Part shown: positions 38,700 through 48,780 of the stretch, one piece after another
Numbering within the stretch: the first letter of the stretch is position 1
How the letters are laid out: each line of letters starts with the position of its first letter
Assembly (NCBI GenBank): GCA_029204225.1
Contig: CM055111.1
Coordinates: 13,020,697 to 13,084,696 of the forward strand
Length of the DNA: 64,000 nucleotides
Reading direction: 5' to 3'
Source of the DNA: Diphasiastrum complanatum
Taxonomy: Eukaryota; Streptophyta; Lycopodiopsida; Lycopodiales; Lycopodiaceae
Notes under the pieces: model-generated
The model's database searches: none
What the model was told of the DNA's origin: nothing
The model's input: only the letters and a program-made list of their open reading frames with translations
Position numbers and translations under genes: made by a program

Positions 38700-39969
38700 T
38701 AAACTATTCACCGCAGCCCTTTCATCTGAATCCACATTTGAGGGATGGTACATTGATTCTGGAGCCTCAAAGCACATGACACCTCATAGACATTGGTTCA
38801 ACACCCATGAGGAGACAGGAGATGGTCAGCATGTATGCCTTGGAGATAACTCTACACATGAGGGGCAAAGGCACAGTTCCAGTGCAGCTGTCATCAAGTG
38901 AGGTGAAGGAAATCAAGAGTGTGTTGCATGTACTAGGGTTGGCTAAGAACTTGCTATCTGTTGGTGCCATTACCAAACAGAACATGTTGGTAGAGTTTGA
39001 CGAATCTACGTGTTTGGTAAAAGACAAAGATCAAAGCTTCAAGGTGGTAGCCAAGGGAATGCAAAAAGGGGGGAGGGGTCTTTACAAGCTTTACACAACC
39101 ATTCCTAGCCAAGAGGCCTTGTCAGCAGGGGATACTAATCGAGACAAGCTTTGGCATGAGAGATATGGTCAACTTTTGAACAAGCACAACATGGTAGTAG
39201 ATCTTCCTAGCATTAAGTCTTCTTCAGATACATGTGAGGCTTGTGCACTAAGTAAGAAAGCAACAAAGGAAAAAGTTTCCAAAGGAGAAAGCTACCAGGG
39301 CCAAGAGCATTCTTGAGCTTGTGCATTCAGATTTATGCAGTCCCATGCAGGTCAAATCAGCAGGGGGGGCCTACTATCTCATGACCTTCTTAGATGATTT
39401 CTCACGGAAGGTATGGGTCTATTTTCTGAAGCTGAAATTTGAAGCGTTCAAATACTTCAAACAGTGGAAAGCTTTGGTGGAAAACCTCACAGAGAAGAAG
39501 TTAAAGACTCTCAGGTCAGATAAGGGTGGTGAGTATATTTCTGATGAGTTCAAAGAACTTTGCAAAGCATGTGGGATAAAGAGAGTTTACTGCTCGACAT
39601 ACACCGCAGCAGAACGGCGTGGCTGAGCGGAAAAACAGGTCTATAGTTGAGTGTGCGAGGAGCATGCTCAAGGCAAAGGGATTGCCAAATTCCTTTTGGG
39701 CGGAAGCAGTAGCAACTGCTGTTTTTCTATTGAATAGAAGTCCAACCAAAGTAGTTGAAGGAATCACGCCAGAAGAAGCATATAGTGGCAACAAGCCCAA
39801 ACTGGGCAGCCTACGAGTATTTGGGTGTACAGCATATGCACATATACCAAAGGACTTGCGGAAGAAACTTGATGCAAAATCCGTGAAGTGTATCTTCCTT
39901 GGGTATAGTGAAGGTGAGAAAGCCTATGTGCTATATGATCTCAAAAACAGGAAGAAGATCCTAAGTTGA
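38700..39969 (+). pseudogene. Copia protease, gag-pre-integrase and integrase, frameshifted
   Basis: FEGWYIDSGASKHMT (about 38745) is the aspartic protease active site (DSGAS). After a shift, 38807-39316 carries the zinc-binding pre-integrase (HERYGQLLN.., DTCEACALSKK). From 39321, LVHSDLCSPMQ, YYLMTFLDDFSRKVWVYF and LRSDKGGEYISDEFK give the integrase D,D,E core. A second shift at about 39615 leads to [17 protein letters not shown] and [20 protein letters not shown]. An in-frame TGA ends this frame at 39969. Confidence 0.9.
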
Positions 39970-40044
39970 GATGTCATCTTTGATGAAGAGCATTCACCCA
40001 AGATACAGGAACAAGAGAAGGATGGAACTACTGAGTTCATACCC

Positions 40045-41570
40045 TTGATTGATTCCACGGATGAGGATCCTAGTCAAGAGTCCTGTGAGCCTCAAGTGCA
40101 AGAGCAACAACAGGAAATCGAACATATTAGTTCGAGACCTCTTTTTGGCCAACTACCAGAAGCCGAATTTGGGGACAAACAGAAGACTAAGACAGTACCA
40201 TGGGATACGTGGGCACCATCCACATCACCTACCGCTAGGAAGAAGCTACCTAGGTGGTATTGGGAAACAATCAAAGAAGGTCAAATGATGGAAGAAGGAG
40301 AGAGCAGTGAACAGGGTGTCAGAAGATCTCTTAGGTCTCATGAGAGACAAGAGACTAACTTTGCTCTTATGTCCACTATTCTGAATGCAAATGAGCCACA
40401 GTTCTTTCACGAAGCCGTGAAGGAAAAGGTATGGCAACATGCCATGCAGGAGGAGTACGACTCCACTGTCAAGAATGACACATGGGAGCTCACTACAATG
40501 CCAGAAGGGAAGCAACCAATAGGTTGCAAGTGGGTCTATAAGACCAAGTTTCATGCCAAAGGAACAGTGGACAAGTACAAGGCTATGCCCAGCAGGAGGG
40601 GCTAGACTATGATGAGACATTCGCACCTGTTGCTAAGATGACATCTATCAGGACAGTTTTGGCCTTAGCCTCATATTTTGATTGGGATGTCCATCAAATG
40701 GATGTCAAGAGTGCCTTTCTTAATGGGCACCTACAGGAGGAGGTTTACATGGAACAACCGCAGGGGTTTGAGATAACAGGCAAGGAGAATCTGGTTTGCA
40801 GGCTTAGGAAAGCCTTGTATGGGCTCAAACAGGCGCCAAGGGCTTGGTATAGCCGAATTGACGAGTACTTTGCAAGGCAAGGGTTTGAGAAGAGTAAGTC
40901 TGATTGCAATCTTTATGTCTTCAGGGAAGGAGAAGACTTTGTGGTTGTTGTGCTCTATGTGGATGATCAACTCATCACGGGAAGCAATAAGAAGCTTATT
41001 GCGTGTGTCAAGAAAAATCTTTCTAGTGAATTTGAGATGAAAGATTTGGGTTTGCTACACTATTGCCTAGGAGTTGAGGTTTGGAAAGGGAAGCGTTGTC
41101 TTTTTATCTCACAGGCAAAGTATGCACAGAAATTATTGAAGAGGTTTAACATGCAAGAAAGCAAACCAATTAGCACACCCATGGATGCAAGCAACAAGCC
41201 ATCAAAAGATGATGGTCCAGCATTTGCAAATGAGACGCTCTATCCTCAATCGGTGGGCAGCTTGATTTACCTTACTACCACCAGGCCAGATATTGCTTAT
41301 GCGGTTGAGATTGCAAGTCAATTCATGAGTAAGCCTACCGAAGCACATTGGAAGGCAGCCAAGCGGATCCTACGATATGTGAGAGGGACAATGACTTATG
41401 GGATTGGATACACAGATGATGGGGACCTTCAGCTGGAGGGTTATTCAGATTCTGATTGGGCAGGTGATAGATACGATCGAAGATCGACGACAGGCTATCC
41501 TAGGTTCAAGGGCTATATCATGGTGCAGCAAGAAGCAGCCTACTATTGCTCCATCATGTACCGAAGCTGA
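40045..41570 (+). pseudogene. Copia reverse transcriptase (copy 2)
   Basis: 40045-40605 holds the linker and RT N-terminus (NDTWELTTMPEGKQPIGCKW). A small deletion removes the ARLVAKG box near 40583. Then 40638-41570 is open over MTSIRTVLALASYFDWDVHQ, AFLNGHLQEEVYMEQPQGFE, LRKALYGLKQAPRAWYSRI, LYVDDQLITGS and TRPDIAYAVEIASQFM. The catalytic YVDD is intact. Compared with copy 1 it has lost less. Confidence 0.92.
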
Positions 41571-41903
41571 GTACAGGGCGACTACGAGGTCCGCCTGTGA
41601 AGCTATTTGGTTACGCCGTCTAGTTGAGGACATGCAGATTGCTCAAGTAAGACCTCCATTGTTACATTGTGATAACCAAAGTTGCATTCAGCTAGCGAGG
41701 AATCCAGTCTATCATGCATGGACGAAGCACATAGAGGTGGACCAGCATTTCATGCGAGAGAAAGTGCACAATGGGGAGATCGAGCTAGTTTATTGTGACA
41801 CCAACGACCAGATAGCTGATATTTTTACTAAACCACTTAGTAAAGATAAGTTTGAAAAGTTCAAAACTTTGTTGGGTGTCAGTTTGAATAAAATTGCCAT
41901 TAA
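41398..41903 (+). pseudogene. Copia RNase H (copy 2)
   Basis: SDSDWAGDRYDRRSTTGY (about 41446, in the RT frame) then, after a shift, SWCSKKQPTIAPSCTEAEYR, CDNQSCIQLARNPVYHA, TKHIEVDQHFMREKV and NDQIADIFTKPLSKDKFEKF. The order D, E, D, H typical of copia RNase H is visible. Confidence 0.9.
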
Positions 41904-41908
41904 GGGGC

Positions 41909-41937
<29 letters not shown>
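41904..41937 (+). other. Polypurine tract expanded to over 30 G
   Basis: attaa is followed by GGGG C and then 29 Gs, just before the LTR (TGTTGAAG at 41945). The poly-glycine reading across it is not real. Confidence 0.85.
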
Positions 41938-41939
<2 letters not shown>

Positions 41940-41944
41940 TGTGG

Positions 41945-42348
41945 TGTTGAAGAATAATGCCTATTTTACCCCTTTGGCTAGGCACTAATTAAGTTTAAGT
42001 TGTACATAACTCATGGGGTTTGTTATTAATTAAATACATGAGAATCCCCTTTTGTGAGTTGAGTGAATTAGTGCAAGTGGCCCACTTGGCCAAGTAGCTC
42101 ACTCCTATGGTTGACACCAAGACTTTCTATGCATGTATCTGAGGTGCTTGCCTCACAAGGGACTTGGAGGACCCACGCCCTCCTCTCTCTCTCTAGCAAT
42201 TCATTTCTTCTTCTCACTTTTGGTGTTGTGAGGTGCTTATGCAATTCTCCTTGTATGTGATGTTTTCCATAGCTAAGTTTCTCAAGCTTTCATAGTTGAT
42301 CTAGTATTGAAGTTAAGATACTCCATAGCTGGGTCTTGCAAATCATCA
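41945..42348 (+). repeat. 3' LTR of copia copy 2
   Basis: 404 bp, TGTTGAAGAA...AAATCATCA, closely matching 13567-13960 with a ~10-bp extra segment (ctattttacc) near the start. Confidence 0.88.
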
Positions 42349-43805
42349 TGATCATCTAAACAAGTTCAAACAATTGCTGAATCAACTTGTTGCCATAGGT
42401 TCCCCTATATCAGAAGAAGACTCAACAATGTCTCTTCTCGCCAGTCTTCCATCCTCCTATGACAACCTAGTATTGCTTTTGAGCAATACCCCTGCGCTGT
42501 CTCTCCAGAAGCTGACAGCAAGTCTATTGCAGGAAGAAGTCAAGAGAAAAAGCTTATCAACAACGAGTACCAAGTCAATGGCACTGTACTCTAATAAGCA
42601 TCAGTCCAAGAAGAAGAACTTCAAGGACAAGAAGACAAAGGCAAAACAGCCAGATTCAACGTAACAATCACAGCAACAGCACAGTCGTCAACAACAATCA
42701 TCCAAGACCAAACTCTTTTGCAAATATTGCAAAAGATCAAACCACGACATTAAGGATTGTCGCATCCTCAAGCAGAATGAAGCGAGGAAGAAGATGCAGC
42801 AGCACCAAGACGGAGGTTCCGACTCTGTCAAAAATTCCCAAGAGGATGACAAGGCGCTGATGGTACAAGACCAACCAAGTAGAGATGCCTATCAATGGCA
42901 CCCCTCAAGTGTTCATCAGTCATGACGAACCTGCCACTATTGCAGAAGCACTGTCAATGCCCAATGCAGACGAATGGAAAGCTGCCATGGATGCTAAGTA
43001 TCAGTCTCTAATGAAGAACACGACCTGGAGTCTTGTCAATCCTCCTACAGGTGTGAAACCAATTGACTCCAAGTGGATCTTCAAGCTAAAGCTTAAACCA
43101 GATGGATCAATATCCAAATGGAAAGCTAGACTGGTAGTTTAAGGATTTGAACAAGTATATGGGATAGACTACACTGAGACCTTTAGTCCAGTGGTAAAGC
43201 ATGAGTCTATTTGTACCTTATTGGCTATAGCTGCTGTAGAAGATCTAGACATTCACCAGATGGACGTCCAGACGGCATTCCTACACGGAGACATATTCAT
43301 TTATCAACCAAAAGGTTACGTCCTCCAAGGCAAGGAGCATTTGGTATGCAAATTGCATAAGGCATTATATGGTCTTAAGCAAGCTCCCAGGGCCTGGTAT
43401 GAAAGAATCAATCACTTCTTGTTGCAGCACAATTTCACTTCTTGCTCCGCAGACTCTAATGTATATCTCAAGCGTAAAGGGTCAAGCTATGTTATAATAG
43501 CATTATACGTTGATGATTCCTTAATTATCAGCAATTCAAATCAGTTATTACAGGAAACCAAATCTCTGCTTTCATCAGAGTTTGAGATGACTGATTTAGG
43601 CCCAGTCCATTACCTTCTCGGTATAGAGATCAGCAGAGATCGCGCAAGCAGAAGGATCGCTATAAGCCAAGAATCCTATTTCATCAATGTACTTCGCAGA
43701 TATGGCATGGAGGACTGCAAGCCCATAGACACACCTATGGATCCAGGATCTAAGCTGTCCAACTCTTACACAAACATCATTATAAGAGAAATGTATGGCT
43801 GTCTC
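42349..43805 (+). pseudogene. Another copia element: gag C-terminus, zinc knuckle, then RT (copy 3)
   Basis: Text resumes inside a gag (DHLNKFKQLLNQLVAIGSPI, SLLASLPSSYDNLVLLLSN). The zinc knuckle CKYCKRSNHDIKDC (CX2CX4HX4C, about 42720-42760) follows. An internal deletion then joins directly to RT: EWKAAMDAKYQSLMKNTTW, KWIFKLKLKPDGSISKWKAR, a stop, VVKHESICTLLAIAAVEDLD, LYVDDSLIISNS and SEFEMTDLGPVHYLLGIEIS. It ends near 43805 with no RNase H or LTR. It is a different family from copies 1 and 2, which is consistent with copy 2 having inserted into it. Confidence 0.88.
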
Positions 43806-43959
43806 TGACGCCTAAATTGATTCTACATTCTCTTCATATCAGGTTATCAGTATTAAAGGATTGCATGGCTATCTCAGACGCCTAATCTCTTCACGGGATT
43901 CCCGCCAATCTATAGCACGCTCCACTACTACTATACTCACTATTTCCAGCTTGCTCGTA

Positions 43960-44187
43960 GCTAGTCTCCTCCGCAGAGCAGGTGGTTAAGCTCTTGCATT
44001 GTACCCTCACAAGCTGGTGGTCAAGCTTTGATACTCTTTTTAGAGATCGAGAGATAGATATGCTAGTTCTTTTCTTTTTACTAGTAAATAAGTCCGTATG
44101 CGGACACTGCTCCTCACTTTTTGTACTCTCTTTTGTCTTATGTACCTTTGGGTACCAAAAGACGTTAATAATAATAATTCTAAATCT

Positions 44188-44190
<3 letters not shown>
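43960..44190 (+). mobile_element. tRNA-derived SINE with a LINE-type hairpin tail
   Basis: The head reads GCAGAGCAGGTGGTTAAGCTC: a perfect D stem GAGC/GCTC with an A-box-like loop. A B-box-like GGTGGTCAAGCTTTGAT lies about 35 bases later. After a ~100-bp body the end reads cttttgtcttatGTACCTTTGGGTACcaaaag acgttaataataat, a variant of the LINE terminus with the stem changed on both sides (GTACC-TTTG-GGTAC). (CT)n follows. This looks like a SINE that borrows the LINE machinery through a shared 3' end. Confidence 0.55.

Positions 44191-44266
<76 letters not shown>
44191..44266 (+). repeat. (CT)n tract between SINE and LINE fragment
   Basis: About 38 CT units, joining the SINE tail to the next LINE 3' fragment. 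Confidence 0.95.
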
Positions 44267-44269
<3 letters not shown>

Positions 44270-44520
44270 TCACATCTTATCCTTCTTCCTCAACAGCAGA
44301 TGTGATGATATTGATATGGATATTGTGATACCTCACTTTGTATATCTAGCAACATTATACGCATTTGAGTTCATAGTATCTAGTTATGTTGTTTTTGCTA
44401 CAATTTTGGAGACATTTTCATACGCTCCCACTGATACCACACACTTGACATGTATATTTACCAATCTTATATGCCTTTTGGCATGGAAAAGACATTAATG
44501 AAGCTCCCTCTCCCTCTCCC
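44267..44520 (+). mobile_element. LINE 3' end fragment (unit B1)
   Basis: Only the 3' UTR is present: caattttggagacattttc, tacgctcccactgatacca, cacttgacatgta, then the hairpin ATGCCTTTTGGCAT (44471-44484), gaaaagacattaatgaagc and a (CCCTCT)n-like tail to about 44520. It matches the 3' UTR of the RT units A1 and A3. Confidence 0.85.
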
Positions 44521-45756
44521 TTGATAGTGACCTAGGTGTCGTGCTAGTCAAGTTGCGCTAATCTCTGATCAACACCATCCAGCTAGTAAGGGGAGAAGCT
44601 CACACCCCCCGTCTCCCTCCCATTCTATCGCTGAAGCACAGGAAACCATTGCTCCCTCTGTCGTTGCTGCTCCATCTGTCATTGGTGTGTAGCCTACCGC
44701 TGCTCCATCTACCTCCATGCCTACTACTCTTGATCCACCTTCGACTCTTGTGTCTATCTCCACGCCTTTGTCTTCTGCTTCTACACCTGCTTCTAGATTT
44801 GCTCCTATTCGAGAAGCATGTCCAGTCACTCCTATAGAATCTCCCTTTTGAGCTCCATTCCCTCATTTGACCTATTTGATCCCTAATTTGTACACCGATA
44901 CAGTCAATTTGTACAATTTGCTCAAAAACCATCGACATGTTTTAATCCAGTATGTGGAAGTAATCAATGATCAACAAGCATTGATCAACAATCTTCGAAG
45001 GACAATAAATCAGCATCGTGAATTGGTCAAATCCTACCGTGAGGTGATCCAATCTCATGCAGCAACTATTGCACTATTACAACACATATCCAACAACTTG
45101 AAGCAAAATTGACTACCATTTACAAAGAGGTTGTAGAGGTCAAAGAAACTGTCGTCACAGGCAGTCAAACAACTGGAGTGTAGACCGGAGCAGCACCATA
45201 TAGAGGTCTTACCTTGGGCAAATAACCTAAAATGTTCTGATAAATCTAAAGCTCTATCTTCTTTCACTTCGGCCACGCTTAGTGAGACACGATTGCAAGC
45301 GCATAATGCTCTCAATATTTGTGTTACAGACGTTCCAGATTCTCAAAATGCCTTGATGATGCCATATTGTTCTTGAAATCCAACTCAACACTACATTCAA
45401 GAATCAGACACCACTTGGCATACAAAGAAAGACACTGATACCCTTGTTTTACACTTTACTTCGATCGTGAAGTGTTAAGGTGACGTGTTAAACTAAAAGA
45501 TACCAAAATCTTTCTGGATGAAGATCCCACATTTGCACAAGTGTTGGCAAGGAAAATGGCTCTACAAGAAGCGAAGGATACAGGCAGATGTCTAATATAC
45601 AAAGATGGCAATATTCATTTTGTTGAAGCTAAGCATTTAGTTGAGACATTTGTGTTTGACTTTCCTTTGAGTTAGAATATAAATTTTTGAGGTTTGCGAT
45701 GTCCAGTTCACCTTGTAAATTGCTGCATTTTTTCCAACCATATATTCCTTGACCAT

Positions 45757-46081
45757 TGTTGGAATGGCAAAGTGGAGCCACAGGCCACGCTCAAAGAAAT
45801 CCCATAAGTAGAAGTGGGACTTTGTTCAAAGTGGATATAAGTGGTAAATGTGTAAGTGTTTAATGTCCCCTGGTACCAACCCCTTTGTGAGTAAGGGGGA
45901 GCACTTGGATTCGTGGGCGGCCAGGCGTCCGGGGACGAGATCCCGGAATGTGGCTCACGGAAGGAGAAGGCTTCGTGATTTTGGTGCAACCTCTGAACCA
46001 TAAAGGTTAAGTTACATCACGGTGCAACCTCTGAACCAAAAAGCTTAAGTTGTATCCGTTGAAGGCCACCGAATTATTACA
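45757..46081 (+). repeat. TRIM left LTR
   Basis: 325 bp, TG...CA ends, highly similar to 46129-46457. Confidence 0.92.
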
Positions 46082-46128
46082 TGGTATCAGAGCAGGCAAT
46101 GTGACCAATGCCCCACTTTGAGGGGGAG

Positions 46129-46457
46129 TGTTGGAATGGCAAAGTGGAGCCATAGCCCACGCTCAAAGAAATCCCATAAGTAGAAGTGGGACTTTGTTCA
46201 AAGTGGATATAAGTGGTAAATGTCTAAGTGTTTAATGTCCCCTGGTACCAGCCCCTTTGTGGGTAAGGGGGAGCACTTGGATTCATGGGCGGCTAGGCGT
46301 CCGGGGACGGGATCCCGAAACGCGGCTCACGGAAGGGGCAAAAGGCTTCGTGATTTTGGTGCAACCTCTGAACCAGAAAGGTTAAGTTGTATCACGGTGC
46401 AACCTCTAAACCAGAAAGGTTAAGTTGTATCCGTTGAAGGTCCACCGAATTCTTACA
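46129..46457 (+). repeat. TRIM right LTR
   Basis: 329 bp, differing from the left LTR by scattered substitutions and small indels (for example gaaggggcaaaaggc versus gaaggagaaggc). Confidence 0.92.
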
Positions 46458-46607
46458 ACCATTTCATAGCTATAGTTTTACTTTTTTTAGCTAGTTGACA
46501 GCACCATTCCACCTTGGGTCCATTATCACTTTTGTATTGTTTTCTATCTTATATATGTTCTAGGTATGGAAAAGACATTAAAAAGCTTCTTTTTCTTCTT
46601 CTTTCTG

Positions 46608-47285
46608 TAATCATAGATATACATAGAATAACAAGATTCCAAGGCAACAGATCACAATACCCACGCTTGGCCTTTACATCCTCCTAGCAGCTCCACATTT
46701 AGGGTACTCCCAAGTCACTTGCCTTTTATGCACATGGCATTTCGACATGGGACGACCCATTGGTAATCAAGCCTAATTTCTATCGCTCTTGTTTCTTGGA
46801 ACTAGACACAGTTGGGCGGTCTTGGCAATCCCCAACTTCGTGGTGAAGACACGTTCCAAGGAAGAAATTGAGTCAAAGATACCATCGGAGGATGAGGCAA
46901 ATATGCCTTCCAGGGATCGACAACACACAACTCTGAGTCAAGACGTTATGGCAAATAGGACTTCTCGCTAGTCTATGAGTGTTCATACTAGGAGACGACG
47001 CCATCCCCACTAGCACCTGGAGTACCTACATCGACTCTATCTATCATAGGGTTCTTTAGTTGGGTGGTTGCAGACTGAGTACACCTTCACGTCTACACAC
47101 TGGGACATGACACTGCTCGACAGCACCATTGTTTTATTTACTATACTACCACATTTTCTCTAGTTAGATGATTGTTAGACAATAAGTTAGTTTGGTTATA
47201 GAGACATTTTATGCTCCCATACAGATCTTATCATACTTGACATGTACTTATCCCATATTACGTACCTTTTTGTAGACTTTGATAA

Positions 47286-47370
<85 letters not shown>
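46608..47370 (+). mobile_element. LINE RT unit B3, 5'-truncated, with (CT)n and (CA)n tail
   Basis: Starts at almost the same ORF2 position as unit A3 (atagatatacatagaataac versus cctatacacagagggatac). It continues with recognisable but diverged DNA (ttggaactagacacagttgg ~ ttggagctggatgcatctgg). The 3' UTR has gagacattttatgctccc and cttgacatgtacttatccc. The hairpin is decayed (cgtacctttttgtag) and (CT)n 47291-47356 then (CA)n to 47370 follow. Coding frames are lost. Confidence 0.65.
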
Positions 47371-47371
<1 letters not shown>

Positions 47372-48568
47372 TGATGCTAAGGTGGCAATAGTGTATGCCA
47401 AGATGAGCAAAAGATCATCATTGTGCGTTCTTGTTCTTTGCAAGATGCTATATGTTTTACTAAATGCAATTGGTAACAAGGCTCTTGAATATGAGTTGCC
47501 AAACATATTTTTCCTGAATAAATTTTTTTACCACATTTGTGCTGAATAACTTCTTCTGATCTGTTACTTCACATAAGGATGTACTTTAGCTGGAAAGTGC
47601 AAGACAAAATGATAGGAGTCTTAGTGCGGCCTGATATTTGCCTCTGTGAAAGTGAATGACTCCCGGTTCAAAGAACAAAGTGGAGGATTAGCTAGTTCAA
47701 ACCGTCAAATCAAGAAACTTTGCAAGGGCCAAGCAGCAAAAGCAAAAAGATTACATCAAGTTCAACTTCCCACAAGTCCAACCCAAAGCTTGATGAGGAA
47801 ACACCCAACCCTATCTAGCTAACTTGCCACAAGTCCATCCTGCAGAGGTCCTTCACCGATGCCATTTGTCATGCTTTAGGACCCTACCTAAAGACTGTCA
47901 GTGAGGATCTGAAAACGTGTAGATTGCAATCAAACAGCAGTTTTAACAGTCCTAATTGCATCCCAACAGGAAACCATTTGCACACATTGGCAACCATAGT
48001 GATAAGGAGAGGCAAATATATTCCAATCACACCCCAAAATTAGCTGCCCTACAGCTAGAGGTGCATAAATGAATGACCCATTTATGGGAGTTCAACGTTC
48101 CATCTATGGCGGTTGTTCTGTATCTTTGTGCGGGAATAGATTCTTAAACTGTTCTACTTCGGCCAACCGTTAGACAAAAGGGAGTTGCTTATAAAAGAGA
48201 AGCCAGATGGAAATCAACCTAAAAGGAACTGGATATAACATGTGCGTATGTGTATGTGTATGTGTGTTTGTGTGTACATCTCATGCAATAGAATGCAAGC
48301 CATCATGAGACTAGAATCTGCATCAGTGGCCTCAAAACTTGACAGTTTGTCGCAAATGACATGAGGAAAGAGCTGACTTTAGACGAAGCAAGCCAAATCT
48401 GAGGCAAAAACCACATGCTCCACCAGAAAACCTACTTATTGACGCAATCTTAACAGGACTTGACTAACCAAACCCTAGAAAGATGATTCTTGCACAGACG
48501 CTAAAAATTTTACAGTCTTCCGACCAAAAACAAAAGCAGCAGAAACAGCAATTGCCGCTTGATGTTAC
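47371..48568 (-). other. Intron-like sequence downstream of a candidate first exon
   Basis: No coding similarity. A TG/TA-rich simple stretch (gtgtatgtgtatgtgtgtttg) lies near 48250. It directly follows the donor at 48568-48567 on the minus strand. Confidence 0.4.
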
Positions 48569-48745
48569 CTTGCTAGGCGCATGTAACCTGAAGCATCCGA
48601 CGGCATCGAACAGGCTCAGCGGCCGATTGTCGCCATAGAACAAAAGAAAGAGGAAGAGGAGGAGGAGGAGGAGGAGGAGGAGGCAGAGGAATCAAATGCG
48701 AGAGAAAGGCTGGCCTTTCTTCTAAGCATCGAAGAGGCATAAAGG
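48569..48745 (-). other. Candidate first (5' UTR) exon, possibly of the BAG6-like gene
   Basis: On the minus strand, about 30 bp after a TATA box, a C/T-rich leader begins. It carries a (CTC)n run (48655-48690) and ends at a strong donor, CTAGCAAG|GTAACATC (48569). It contains ATGs but only a six-codon uORF (MATIGR-stop) and a short open start (MPSDASGYMRLA) that runs into the donor. The BAG6-like gene is the only minus-strand host gene found downstream, and its coding exon 1 needs an upstream exon. The link is inferred, across a 15 kb intron. Confidence 0.45.
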
Positions 48746-48773
48746 GGGGGTCTATATGAAGCCAGACGTCCAG

Positions 48774-48780
48774 ATTTATA
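48774..48780 (-). promoter_or_regulatory. TATA box (TATAAAT)
   Basis: The minus strand reads gccTATAAATctgg, placing a start site near 48745, in front of a CT-rich leader with a good splice donor. Spacing and context are those of a plant pol II promoter. Confidence 0.5.

Larger units (their letters stand above)
38700..42348 (+). mobile_element. Ty1/copia retrotransposon pol and 3' LTR (copy 2)
   Basis: Same family as copy 1 but with protease, full integrase, RT and RNase H in order, then an expanded G-rich purine tract and a 3' LTR (41945-42348). The 5' LTR and primer-binding site are absent and gag is inverted to the left. The element interrupts another copia gag, which resumes at 42349. 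Several frameshifts and stops make it inactive. Confidence 0.9.
45757..46457 (+). mobile_element. TRIM: complete miniature LTR retrotransposon with 47-bp interior
   Basis: Two ~325-bp LTRs (45757-46081 and 46129-46457), both TGTTGGAATGG...TTACA, enclose only 47 bp. That interior is the primer-binding site TGGTATCAGAGC (46082-46093), a short spacer, and the polypurine tract tgagggggag (to 46128). A perfect 5-bp target duplication ACCAT flanks it (45752-45756 and 46458-46462). Total 701 bp. There is no coding capacity, so it needs proteins from another element. Each LTR has an internal direct repeat, ggtgcaacctctgaacca. Confidence 0.93.
44521..46607 (+). pseudogene. LINE ORF1-only unit B2, diverged, interrupted by a TRIM
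   Basis: Follows the tail of unit B1 directly. A Pro/Ser/Thr-rich start (about 44600-44850), a coiled-coil frame (44867-45112, with NNLRRTINQHRELVKSYREV), ALNICVTDVPDS (about 45330), and KIFLDEDPTFAQVLARKMAL (about 45505) align in order with the intact ORF1 at 25549-26604. Stops break it. The 3' UTR (gttgacagcaccattccacc, 46496) matches that of unit A2 (gttgacggcactgttccg). A degenerate hairpin and gaaaagacattaaaaagctt with a CTT-rich tail end it near 46607. The TRIM at 45757-46457 lies in its 3' part. Confidence 0.7.

Noticed and set aside
41398-41988. Poly-glycine protein tail
   Set aside because: It is the translation of the G-run at the copia polypurine tract, beyond the RNase H end.
44569-44829. 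Minus-strand ORF similar to the plus-strand ORF at 51181-51426, suggesting a conserved gene
   Set aside because: Both are antisense readings of the Pro/Ser/Thr-rich start of LINE ORF1. The sense reading aligns with the intact ORF1 at 25549.
45757-46457. Tandem duplication of unknown type
   Set aside because: The PBS, PPT, TG/CA ends and ACCAT duplication identify it as a TRIM retrotransposon instead.
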